Below the pieces are notes generated by a model. It did not search any database. It saw only the letters and a program-made list of their open reading frames with translations, and had not been told where the DNA came from. A DNA stretch of 64,000 bases from Pseudonocardia sp. EC080619-01 (GTDB lineage Bacteria > Actinomycetota > Actinomycetes > Mycobacteriales > Pseudonocardiaceae), in NCBI RefSeq assembly GCF_001420995.1, contig NZ_CP012184.1:4696501-4760500 (forward strand), given 5' to 3'. Both the position numbers and the translations under genes were made by a program. Below, piece by piece: positions 15,090 through 22,004 of this stretch (its first letter is position 1; each line of letters opens with the position of its first letter).

Positions 15090-15803
15090 TCAGTGCACGC
15101 CCAGGCGGCCGAGCAGGTCGGCGCGCAGGTGCTGGAAGTCGGGGTGGGTGACGTCGCGGGGCCGGTCGAGGTCGACGGGCGCGTCGTGCGCGATCCGCCC
15201 GCCGTCCATGACGAGCACGCGGTCGGCGAGCACGAGCGCCTCCTCGACGTCGTGGGTCACCAGCAGCACCGCGCAGCGGTGCCGCTGCCAGACCTCGTCG
15301 ACGAGGCCGCGGGCGGTGATCCGGGTGAGCGCGTCGAGCGCGGAGAACGGCTCGTCGAGCAGCAGGAGGTCGGGGTCGCGGACCAGGGACCGGGCGAGCG
15401 CGGCCCGCTGGGCCTCGCCGCCGGAGAGGACCTTCGGCCAGACGTCGATGCGGTGCCCGAGCCCCACCTCGGTGAGCGCCGCCTCGGCGCGGGACCGGTC
15501 CGGGCGTCCGGGCAGGCCCATGACGACGTTGCGCCACACCTTCTTCCACGGCAGCAGCCGCGGGTTCTGGAACCCGACGGCCCGCTTCCGTGCGACGGTG
15601 ACCTCACCGGTCACGTCGTGGTCGAGGTCGGCGAGGATCCGCAGCAGGGTGGACTTGCCGCAGCCCGAGGCGCCGAGCAGCGCGACGAACTGGCCGGGCG
15701 GGATGTCGAGGTCGAGGTCGTCGAGGACCGCCCGGTCGTCGAAACGCCGGGTCAGGCCCCGCACCGAGACGGGGTTCACCGCCCGCTGAACGCCGGTCGC
15801 CAT
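15090..15803 (-). CDS. ssuB: Sulfonate ABC transporter ATP-binding protein
   Basis: This 237-residue ABC ATPase of the SsuB/TauB type has Walker A GASGCGKST, Q-loop FQNPRLLPW, signature LSGGEAQR and Walker B LLLLDEPFSALDA. The family-typical THDVEEAL follows. The ATG start overlaps the end of ssuC by 28 bp and has a GAGGGGG stretch upstream. It couples ATP hydrolysis to the SsuC permease. Confidence 0.92.
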   Translation of the reverse strand: MATGVQRAVNPVSVRGLTRRFDDRAVLDDLDLDIPPGQFVALLGASGCGKSTLLRILADLDHDVTGEVTVARKRAVGFQNPRLLPWKKVWRNVVMGLPGRPDRSRAEAALTEVGLGHRIDVWPKVLSGGEAQRAALARSLVRDPDLLLLDEPFSALDALTRITARGLVDEVWQRHRCAVLLVTHDVEEALVLADRVLVMDGGRIAHDAPVDLDRPRDVTHPDFQHLRADLLGRLGVH

Positions 15804-16621
15804 GACAGGAGCCCCCTCTCGAGGAGTCGGACGATGCCGTCGCCGACCAGGCCGAGCAGCGCGTAGAGGACCAGGCAGACGACGATGACGTCGGTCTCGA
15901 AGAACTCCCGGGCCCGGTTCATCTCGTAGCCGATGCCGGAGGTGGCGTTGATCGTCTCGCCGAACACCAGCGCCAGCCAGGCCGTGCCGAGCGAGTAGCG
16001 CAGGCCGACCAGGAACTGTGGCATCGCCGACGGCAGGATCACGTGGCGGACCTGGCCGAACCAGCCGAGCCCGAGGGTCCGGGCGGCCTCGACGAGGGTG
16101 GCGTCGACGTTGCGGATGCCGCCGAAGAGGTTCATGTAGAGCGGGAAGGTCACGGCCAGCCCGATCAGCACGATCTTCGGCTCCTCGCCGATGCCGAACC
16201 AGATGATCAGCAGCGGGATCAGCCCGATCACCGGGACCGTGCGCAGCATCTGGACGGGTGCGTCGATGACGTCCTCCCCGCGCCGGAAGAGCCCGGACAG
16301 CGTCGCGAGGACGACGGCGGTGACCACGCCGATCGCGATCCCGGCGACGACCCGCGCCCCGGACACGACGACGGCGCTCTGCACGGCCCCGTCGGCCCAC
16401 ATCCCGGCCGCGGTCTCCACCACGGTGACGGGTGAGGCGAGCACGTCGCGCGGCAGCAGGCCGGTGCTGGACAGCACCTGCCACAGGGCGACGAGCAGGA
16501 CCGGGGACGCGGTCTTCACCACCCAGCGCGGCACCCGGGCGGGGCCCCGGGTCTGCCGGGTGCGGAGGGTCTCGACGTCGGGCGGCGCCTGGGCGCGCGC
16601 CCGTTCGGACGTGGTCGTCAT
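15776..16621 (-). CDS. ssuC: Sulfonate ABC transporter permease
   Basis: This 281-residue BPD-type permease has about six membrane segments. It has SsuC motifs PVIGLIPLLIIWFGIGEEPKI and the EAA loop VEAARTLGLGWFGQVRHVILPSAMP. The start was set at 16621, where AGGAGC lies 6 nt upstream. A longer upstream frame is non-coding in appearance. It is the first structural gene of the operon, 182 nt after a leader-peptide stop codon. Confidence 0.92.
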   Translation of the reverse strand: MTTTSERARAQAPPDVETLRTRQTRGPARVPRWVVKTASPVLLVALWQVLSSTGLLPRDVLASPVTVVETAAGMWADGAVQSAVVVSGARVVAGIAIGVVTAVVLATLSGLFRRGEDVIDAPVQMLRTVPVIGLIPLLIIWFGIGEEPKIVLIGLAVTFPLYMNLFGGIRNVDATLVEAARTLGLGWFGQVRHVILPSAMPQFLVGLRYSLGTAWLALVFGETINATSGIGYEMNRAREFFETDVIVVCLVLYALLGLVGDGIVRLLERGLLSWRPAFSGR

Positions 16622-16684
16622 ACAAGCTCCTGGAGAAGGGCGCGCCGGAACCACACCCCCACGAGCCGCGGAGGCGCGATGGCG

Positions 16685-16748
16685 GGCGCTCACCGGTTGC
16701 GTCGCCGCTCGCGCGATCGGGCGAGCGTGGCCGGGTTCCGTGAGCGCC
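16685..16748 (-). promoter_or_regulatory. Attenuator-like nested hairpin between leader peptide and ssuC
   Basis: GGCGCTCAC (16685-16693) pairs exactly with GTGAGCGCC (16740-16748). An inner CGCTCG...CGAGCG stem sits between them. It lies about 55 nt after the leader stop codon and about 60 nt before ssuC, as expected for leader-controlled attenuation. No U-run is seen, so the termination step could instead depend on Rho. Confidence 0.5.
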
Positions 16749-16803
16749 GGGAGGGGTGTGCCGCGGGGCGGCGCGGGGCAGAGGGGTGACGGGCGGGTCG
16801 GAC

Positions 16804-16881
16804 TCAGGGCCGACAGAGGGCCGACGCGACGCGGGCGAGGTCGATGTGCTCGCGCGTCGTCAGCAGCAGGGAACCGGTCAC
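16804..16881 (-). CDS. Putative cysteine-responsive leader peptide, HIDL variant, before ssuCB
   Basis: This 25-residue ORF ends in LTTREHIDLARVASALCRP, the clearest match in the window to the sulfur leader-peptide family. GTG lies exactly 7 nt after the -10 box TACCGT with no Shine-Dalgarno sequence, so it is probably translated from a leaderless mRNA. The remainder of 16622-17005 holds the attenuator hairpin, the promoter/operator and the terminator of the next operon. The role is inferred by analogy with leaderless cysteine-responsive short ORFs of mycobacteria. Confidence 0.78.
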   Translation of the reverse strand: MTGSLLLTTREHIDLARVASALCRP

Positions 16882-16888
16882 GACGTCG

Positions 16889-16931
16889 ACGGTAACCGGC
16901 CCGGACCTGAAACCCAACCCTTGGTGTTGGG
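16889..16931 (-). promoter_or_regulatory. Promoter of the leader-ssu operon with overlapping dyad
   Basis: On the minus strand, -35 TTGGGT (16912-16917) is followed by a 17-nt spacer and -10 TACCGT (16889-16894). A dyad CCCAAC-N7-GTTGGG (16913-16918 and 16926-16931) covers the -35 box. It is a candidate operator for a sulfur regulator, perhaps the Rrf2 fusion encoded in the operon. The dyad could also add to the terminator just upstream. Confidence 0.5.
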
Positions 16932-16953
16932 ATTGCCGTCACCTGTTTCGCCT

Positions 16954-17001
16954 GGTGGGAGCGGGTGCGGAACCCGTCCGGACACGTCGCCCGCTCCCAC
17001 C
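16954..17001 (-). terminator. Terminator of second ssuABC operon
   Basis: GGTGGGAGCGGG (16954-16965) pairs perfectly with CCCGCTCCCACC (16990-17001). The stem is 12 bp and begins 4 nt after the ssuC stop codon. There is no U-run. The loop of 24 nt is long but GC-rich. Confidence 0.6.
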
Positions 17002-17005
17002 GGCG

Positions 17006-17908
17006 TCAGATCGACAGCGCCAGCCCGCGGGCGCGCAGCACCCGGCGCTCCAGCGGCCGGAACACCAGCAGCTCGACCCCGATCCCGACGATGAGGATCA
17101 GGAGGATCGCCGCGAACACCTTCACGATGTCGTTCACGTCGGCGCCGTTCTTGAGGTAGGCGCCGAGGCCCACGCCGAGCGCCGGGCCCGCGGCGATGAT
17201 CTCCGCCGCCATCAGCGACCGCCAGGAGAACGCCCACCCCTGCTTGCAGCCGGCGAGGTACCCGGGAAGGGCCGCCGGCAGGAGGATGTACCGGGCCATC
17301 GCGAACCCGGTCGCGCCGAGCACCTGCCCGGCCCGCGGCAGGATCGGCGGGACCTGGTCGATCCCGGCCACCAGGCCGTTCGCGATCGAGGGCACCGACC
17401 CGAGCAGCACCACGAAGAAGATCGTGGCGTCGGTCAGCCCGAACCACAGCACCGCGGCCGGCACCCAGGCCACCGACGGCAGCGACTGCAGCCCGGTGAG
17501 CAGCGGTCCGATGGCGGCCCGCACCAGCGGCACCTTCGCCACCAGCAGGCCGATCGGGGTGGCGATCACCAGGGCGAGCAGGAAACCGAGCACCGCCCTG
17601 CTGATCGAGGTCCACACGTAGCCCCAGATCTCGCCGCCGGCGACGATCCGGCCGAACTCGGCGCCGACGTCGCCCGGGGCGGGCAACCTGTACTCGGGCA
17701 GCACCGCCGAGGCCCACACGGTCTGCCAGACCACGACGATCGCCACCAGCGCGACGATCGGCGGCAGCCAGCCCCGCAGGAACCGCTGCCACCACGGGGT
17801 GGTGCGGACGACCGGGATGTCCAGGGCGTCCAGCCCCGCGACGGCGGCGGCGGAGTCCCGGTCGTGCTCGGCGACGCCGACGCCCCGGCCCTGCTCGTCA
17901 CGCGGCAT
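17006..17908 (-). CDS. ssuC: Sulfonate ABC transporter permease, second copy
   Basis: This 300-residue permease of the SsuC/TauC type has a charged cytoplasmic N-terminus of about 45 residues and six or more membrane segments. It has the motif SLPSVAWVPAAVLWFGLTDATIFF. The EAA loop lies around VLGATGFAMARYILLPAALP. The start overlaps the upstream ssuB by 11 bp. It differs clearly from the copy at 15776, so this is a distinct transporter rather than a recent duplication. Confidence 0.92.
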   Translation of the reverse strand: MPRDEQGRGVGVAEHDRDSAAAVAGLDALDIPVVRTTPWWQRFLRGWLPPIVALVAIVVVWQTVWASAVLPEYRLPAPGDVGAEFGRIVAGGEIWGYVWTSISRAVLGFLLALVIATPIGLLVAKVPLVRAAIGPLLTGLQSLPSVAWVPAAVLWFGLTDATIFFVVLLGSVPSIANGLVAGIDQVPPILPRAGQVLGATGFAMARYILLPAALPGYLAGCKQGWAFSWRSLMAAEIIAAGPALGVGLGAYLKNGADVNDIVKVFAAILLILIVGIGVELLVFRPLERRVLRARGLALSI

Positions 17909-18719
17909 GGCTGGTGATCACCTGCCGGAGCCGTCCGGTGATGTCGTCGTGCAGCTGTGCCTGCTGCTCGGCGTCGTGCCCGCCCGCGGGGACCGTCCAC
18001 TCGCGCACGACGGTTCCCGGCCGGGACGACAGCAGCACCACCCGCTCGGCCAGCCGGACGGCCTCGCGGACGTCGTGGGTCACGAACACCACGGTCGTGC
18101 CGGTCGCCCGCCACACCCGCAGCAGCTCGCCCTGCAGGACGTCGCGGGTGATCGCGTCGAGCGCGGCGAACGGCTCGTCCATCAGCAGCAGGCCGGGTGC
18201 CCCGGCGTCCTCCGAGGCGCCGAGACCGGTGGCCGCGGCGAGCGCCCGGGCCAGCGAGACGCGCTGCCGCATGCCGCCGGACAGCTCGTGCGGACGCCTG
18301 CCGCCCATGCCGTCGAGCCGGACCAGGGCGAGCAGCTCCTCGGCGCGGTCGCGGCGGGCGGACCGGCCGTGCCCGGCGAGCTTGAGCGGCAGCTCGACGT
18401 TCCGCAGCGCGGTCAGCCACGGCATGAGCGCGGCCTCCTGGAACATGAACGACGGCCGGGCCGCCCCCACCTCGACCGAGCCGACGGTGGCCCCGTCGAG
18501 CCCGGCGAGCAGGTTGAGCAGCGTCGACTTGCCGCATCCGGACGCGCCGAGCAGGCAGACGAACTCGCCGTCGGCGACCCGGAGGTCGATCCCGTTCAGC
18601 GCGGTCACCGCCTCCGGGCCGGTGCCGAACGTCTTGCCGACGCCGGTCAGCTCGACCGCGGTGCTCCGCGTCCGGTGCCGGTGGCCTGCGATGGTCGTGA
18701 CATCGACGGGCACGGTCAT
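17898..18719 (-). CDS. ssuB: Sulfonate ABC transporter ATP-binding protein, second copy
   Basis: This 273-residue ABC ATPase has Walker A GASGCGKST, Q-loop FQEAALMPW, signature LSGGMRQR, Walker B LLLMDEPFAALDA and H-loop THDVREAV. A short insertion rich in Gly/Ala precedes Walker B. It begins 30 nt after ssuA and ends inside the start of ssuC. Confidence 0.92.
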   Translation of the reverse strand: MTVPVDVTTIAGHRHRTRSTAVELTGVGKTFGTGPEAVTALNGIDLRVADGEFVCLLGASGCGKSTLLNLLAGLDGATVGSVEVGAARPSFMFQEAALMPWLTALRNVELPLKLAGHGRSARRDRAEELLALVRLDGMGGRRPHELSGGMRQRVSLARALAAATGLGASEDAGAPGLLLMDEPFAALDAITRDVLQGELLRVWRATGTTVVFVTHDVREAVRLAERVVLLSSRPGTVVREWTVPAGGHDAEQQAQLHDDITGRLRQVITSHAA

Positions 18720-18749
18720 GGTTCCCCTCGTCGGTGGTGGTCGGTCGGG

Positions 18750-19847
18750 TCAGTTCGCGGCGGCCAGCCCGGCCGGGTCGACGGCGGGTTCGCCGACCGA
18801 CTGCCGGACGGTGTCGACCGCGGCCGGTGCCAGGAGCCCGGTCAGGTCGGGCTCGGAGTCCGCGATGCCCGCGGTGACCGAGTCCTTCGCCAGCTGCGGG
18901 AAGGTCGACGCGAGCGGGTCGGAGTCGAACGACAGCTCGGTGAAGGCGCGGTCGAGCACCGGCGCGGGGAGCGCGCTGCCGGTGATCTTCTCGATCGCGC
19001 CGTTGGTGATGGTCCTGGCCTGGTCGGGCTGGTCGCGGACGAATTCGATGGCCCTCTGCTCACCGCGCAGGATCGCCTCGACGGTCTGCGGGTGCTCCTG
19101 CAGGAACTGGGTCCGGACGATGATCACGGTCGTCGGGAACTTCCCGTCCGGCCACAGGCTCTTCTCGTCCAGCAGGACCTTCGCGCCCGCGTCGACCAGC
19201 CGGGAGCTCCACGGCTCGGGCAGCCAGCCACCGGCGACCTTGCCCTGCTTGAACAGGTCGAGGGTCTGCGGGTTCTCGATGTTCTGCACGGTCACGGCGT
19301 CCGGGCCCTCGCCGATCGGGAGACCGTTCTCCTTCAGCCAGGTCTTCAGCGCGATGTCCTGGGTGTTGCCCAGCTGCGGCGTCGCGATGACCTTGCCCTT
19401 GAGCCGCTCGGGCGAGGTGATGTCCGGTGAGGTCACGAGCTGCGCGCCGGCGGAGGTGGACCCGGCGACGAGGCGCACGGCCTCCCCGTTCGACTTCGTG
19501 AACGCGTTGATCGCCGGGCCGGAGCCGATGAACGCGACGTCGATCGAGCCACCGAGGAGTGCGTTGACCTGGTCGGGACCGGCGTTGAACGTCTGCGGGG
19601 TGAGCGTCGTGTTCCCGAGCTCCGCGGTGAACAGGCCCTGCTCCACCCCGATCAGGGCGGGCGCGTGGGTGATGTTCGGGAAGTACCCGAGGCGGACCTC
19701 GGCGGCGGGGGAGGTCTCGGCCGGTGCGGCCGACGAGCCCTCGTCGGCGCGCGAGCAGCCGGCCAGCACGCCGAGCGTGGTGAGCAGAGTGAGCAGGACG
19801 GCGGCGGTGCGCACCCGGGAGCCGGGGTGCAGGACGTGCGGGGACAT
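18750..19847 (-). CDS. ssuA: Sulfonate ABC transporter solute-binding lipoprotein, second copy
   Basis: This 365-residue SsuA-type binding protein has a signal peptide and lipobox VLAGC. The mature part begins with RLGYFPNITHAPALIGVEQGLF, the classic start of this family, with DVAFIGSGPAINAF and the hinge GGWLPEPWSSRL. It is the first gene of the ssuABC operon. Between it and the divergent plus-strand riboswitch lie about 600 nt. That stretch carries an FWPSRR-type leader ORF on this strand and no other recognisable gene. Confidence 0.92.
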   Translation of the reverse strand: MSPHVLHPGSRVRTAAVLLTLLTTLGVLAGCSRADEGSSAAPAETSPAAEVRLGYFPNITHAPALIGVEQGLFTAELGNTTLTPQTFNAGPDQVNALLGGSIDVAFIGSGPAINAFTKSNGEAVRLVAGSTSAGAQLVTSPDITSPERLKGKVIATPQLGNTQDIALKTWLKENGLPIGEGPDAVTVQNIENPQTLDLFKQGKVAGGWLPEPWSSRLVDAGAKVLLDEKSLWPDGKFPTTVIIVRTQFLQEHPQTVEAILRGEQRAIEFVRDQPDQARTITNGAIEKITGSALPAPVLDRAFTELSFDSDPLASTFPQLAKDSVTAGIADSEPDLTGLLAPAAVDTVRQSVGEPAVDPAGLAAAN

Positions 19848-20053
19848 CGCGGACTGGGGTCCTTCCGTGGTGGTGACCCGCGCGCCGGGCGCGGGTCGCC
19901 GGCCGGCCGGGAGCACGGCGTGCCGGGGAGGCGGGTCGTGGGACGGGGTGGCGGCGGGCCGGGGGAGAGGTCCCGGCGGGCGGCCTGCCCCCCGGTCGCC
20001 GCGCGGGAGCGCGGGAGCCGACCGGTGGCGGGTCCGAGGAGGTGGGCGCCGGC

Positions 20054-20164
20054 TCAGCGGTGGGCGCGTGCCGCGCCGGGACAGAGCTCGCTGTAGGCGG
20101 GCGCGCGCCGGCTCGGCCAGAACTCCTCGAGCCCGGTCGGGAGGACGGGGACGGCCCGGCGCAC
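20054..20164 (-). CDS. Small leader-like ORF, FWPSRR...ELC family, before ssuA
   Basis: This 36-residue ORF contains LEEFWPSRRAPAYSELC. The only similar sequence in the window is LEPFWPSRRITAFDELC at 29578-29655, before the carbonic anhydrase gene. Both stand about 100-200 nt upstream of a gene in the same direction and carry a cysteine near the C-terminus. Two independent copies argue that it is translated. The start codon is uncertain; GTG 20164 is the in-frame choice just upstream of the conserved part. I do not recognise a named family. Confidence 0.5.
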   Translation of the reverse strand: MRRAVPVLPTGLEEFWPSRRAPAYSELCPGAARAHR

Positions 20165-20407
20165 GCGGGTGGCGGGACTCGTCGTGGGCGCGTCCGCGGC
20201 CCGGGGCGGACGTGGCCCGGGACGCGAAGGCCGTCCCTGGCACGTCGTCACCCGATCAGGGTGCGGGGTGGTCGGGTCTCCGGACAACCCACCGTCCACC
20301 GGGCAGGAAACCGGGAACGGTGTCCGGACATCCTCGGCTCCCCGGGCCCGGTGTTTCCGCCGGTCGGGACGATGCGAGCGGCGCGGATCACTCGCCGGGC
20401 GCGCGGG

Positions 20408-20438
20408 TTGACACGGTCGTGCCCACGCTCCCTACAGT
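20408..20438 (+). promoter_or_regulatory. Sigma-70-type promoter of the SAM riboswitch transcript
   Basis: -35 TTGACA (20408-20413), 19-nt spacer and -10 TACAGT (20433-20438). Transcription should start just before the riboswitch at about 20445. Confidence 0.65.
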
Positions 20439-20447
20439 CAGGGGGCA

Positions 20448-20542
20448 CACCATCCGGAGCGGCCGAGAGACCCGGCTCGACGACGCCGCAGCAACCCCCC
20501 GCAGCACGCGGGTGAGGGTGCTCCCGCCGGGACGCGATGGAG
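20448..20542 (+). promoter_or_regulatory. SAM-I (S-box) riboswitch
   Basis: The aptamer core is present. The 5' P1 strand CCATC is followed by CGGAGCGGCCGAGAGACC (kink-turn region), GACGCCGCAGCAACC (P3 and pseudoknot region), GGTGCTCCCGCC and the 3' P1 strand GATGG at 20536-20540. The 3' P1 strand runs directly into the Shine-Dalgarno GGAGGA of the leader ORF at 20548. SAM binding would therefore hide the ribosome-binding site. No separate terminator stem follows, which favours translational control. It governs the leader and, through it, the organosulfur operon downstream. Confidence 0.85.
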
Positions 20543-20547
20543 GAACC

Positions 20548-20646
20548 ATGCGGTCGACGGCGGAGCGGGCCCGCTCGACGCACCACCCGCGCTACCGGCG
20601 CCACGTGGACCTCCTGCGCGTGACCAGCGCGGCCTGTCCGGCCTGA
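20548..20646 (+). CDS. Putative leader peptide, HVDL family, directly under SAM riboswitch control
   Basis: This 32-residue ORF ends in YRRHVDLLRVTSAACPA. It matches the actinobacterial sulfur leader-peptide family, with one cysteine near the end. ATG has a strong GGAGGA 4 nt upstream, and that site abuts the riboswitch P1 stem. Downstream, hairpin ACGACC/GGTCGT (20654-20673) and a CGTGGC/GCCACG pairing (20680-20717) precede the first structural gene at 20751. The layout suggests that SAM and a cysteine-linked translation signal are integrated in series. Confidence 0.75.
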   Translation: MRSTAERARSTHHPRYRRHVDLLRVTSAACPA

Positions 20647-20750
20647 CCGCTCCACGACCGCCCGTCCGGTCGTCTTCCGCGTGGCAGGCCCTCCCGCCGC
20701 CGCGCGCCCCCGCCACGTCACGCGTCCCGCGTGAAGGAAGCGATGCCCTC

Positions 20751-22004
20751 ATGTCCACATCGGACAACCCTGCACGCCCGCTGCACCTCGCGGCGGCCCT
20801 CGACGGTGCCGGCTGGCACCCCGCCGCCTGGCGCGAGCCGGGCGCCCGGCCCGGTGAGCTGTTCACCGCCCGCTACTGGGCGGACCTCGCCCGCACCGCC
20901 GAGCGCGGGCTGCTCGATCTCGTCACCCTCGAGGACGCGTTCGGCCTGCAGTCCGGTGACCACCTCGCCGGTGCGGAGCGCCGCACCGACCGGGTACAGG
21001 GCCGGCTCGACGCGTCGCTGGTGGCGTCCTTCCTGGCGCCGCTGACGTCGTCGATCGGGCTGGTGCCGACGGTCACGACCACGCACACCGAGCCGTTCCA
21101 CGTCGCCTCCGCGCTGTCCACGCTGGACCACGACTCGCACGGGCGGGCCGGGTGGCGGGTACAGACCTCGGTCCGCGCCGACGAGGCCGCGCACGTCGGG
21201 CGGCGGGCGATCCCGGGCGTCCGGCGCTCGGAGCTCGACACCCCGGAGGCACGCGCGCTCGTCGCCGAGCTGTTCTCCGAGGCCGCCGACGCCGTCGAGG
21301 TCGTCCGCAGGCTGTGGGACTCCTGGGAGGACGACGCCGAGATCCGCGACGCGCTGACCGGCCGGTTCGTCGACCGCGCGAAGCTGCACCGGATCGACTT
21401 CGCCGGGGAGCACTTCCGCGTCGCCGGGCCGTCGATCGTGCCGCGACCGCCGCAGGGGCAGCCGCTGGTCGTGTCGCTGGCCCACGGCTACGAGCCGTCC
21501 CTGCTCGCGGCCAGGGCCGGCGACGTGGTGTTCACGACCCCGCACGACGCCGACGACACCGCCCGGGTCGTCGACCGGGTCCGCACCGCCGAGCGCGCCG
21601 CCGGCCGCACGGCGCCACCGCTGCGGATCCTCGGCGACCTCGTCGTCGTCCTCGGTGACAGCGAGGCCCACGCCCGGGACCGGCTGGCCCGGCTCGACGC
21701 CCGCGACCCGCTCTCGAGCGACGCCGCGGTCCTCGCCACGACCCCCGCCGGGCTCGCCGACGTCCTGCTGGACTGGCGGGAGGCCGGGCTCGACGGCTAC
21801 CGGCTGCGGCCCGCCGTCCTGCCCGACGACCTCGACGCGATCGTCGACGGCCTGGTGCCCGAGCTGCAGCGCCGTGGCGCGTTCCGCACCGCCTACGCCG
21901 AGCGGACCCTGCGCGAGCGGTTCGGGCTGCCCCGCCCGGCCAGCCGCTACGCCGCCGGCGCCGATCCCACCACCGTCCCGACCCCCGCCGGAGCGACCGC
22001 ATGA
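20751..22004 (+). CDS. LLM-class flavin-dependent monooxygenase (NtaA/SnaA/DszA-like)
   Basis: This 417-residue luciferase-like monooxygenase should use FMNH2 from a separate reductase. It has family blocks FTARYWADLARTAERGLLDLVTLEDAFG, HVASALSTLDHDSHGRAGWRVQTS and FRVAGPSIVPRPPQGQPLV. It is the first enzyme gene of the riboswitch-controlled operon, and its stop overlaps the next start. The substrate is probably an organosulfur compound. The family also contains nitrilotriacetate and pristinamycin-pathway enzymes, so this rests on context. Confidence 0.85.
   Translation: MSTSDNPARPLHLAAALDGAGWHPAAWREPGARPGELFTARYWADLARTAERGLLDLVTLEDAFGLQSGDHLAGAERRTDRVQGRLDASLVASFLAPLTSSIGLVPTVTTTHTEPFHVASALSTLDHDSHGRAGWRVQTSVRADEAAHVGRRAIPGVRRSELDTPEARALVAELFSEAADAVEVVRRLWDSWEDDAEIRDALTGRFVDRAKLHRIDFAGEHFRVAGPSIVPRPPQGQPLVVSLAHGYEPSLLAARAGDVVFTTPHDADDTARVVDRVRTAERAAGRTAPPLRILGDLVVVLGDSEAHARDRLARLDARDPLSSDAAVLATTPAGLADVLLDWREAGLDGYRLRPAVLPDDLDAIVDGLVPELQRRGAFRTAYAERTLRERFGLPRPASRYAAGADPTTVPTPAGATA

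Noticed and set aside
15804..16625. Long ssuB reading frame extending upstream through ssuC
   Set aside because: ssuC is clearly coded in another frame there; ssuB starts at 15803.
20448..20542. SAM-IV riboswitch
   Set aside because: The GGAGCGG...GAGAGA kink-turn and GCAGCAACC order fit SAM-I, not the SAM-IV layout.
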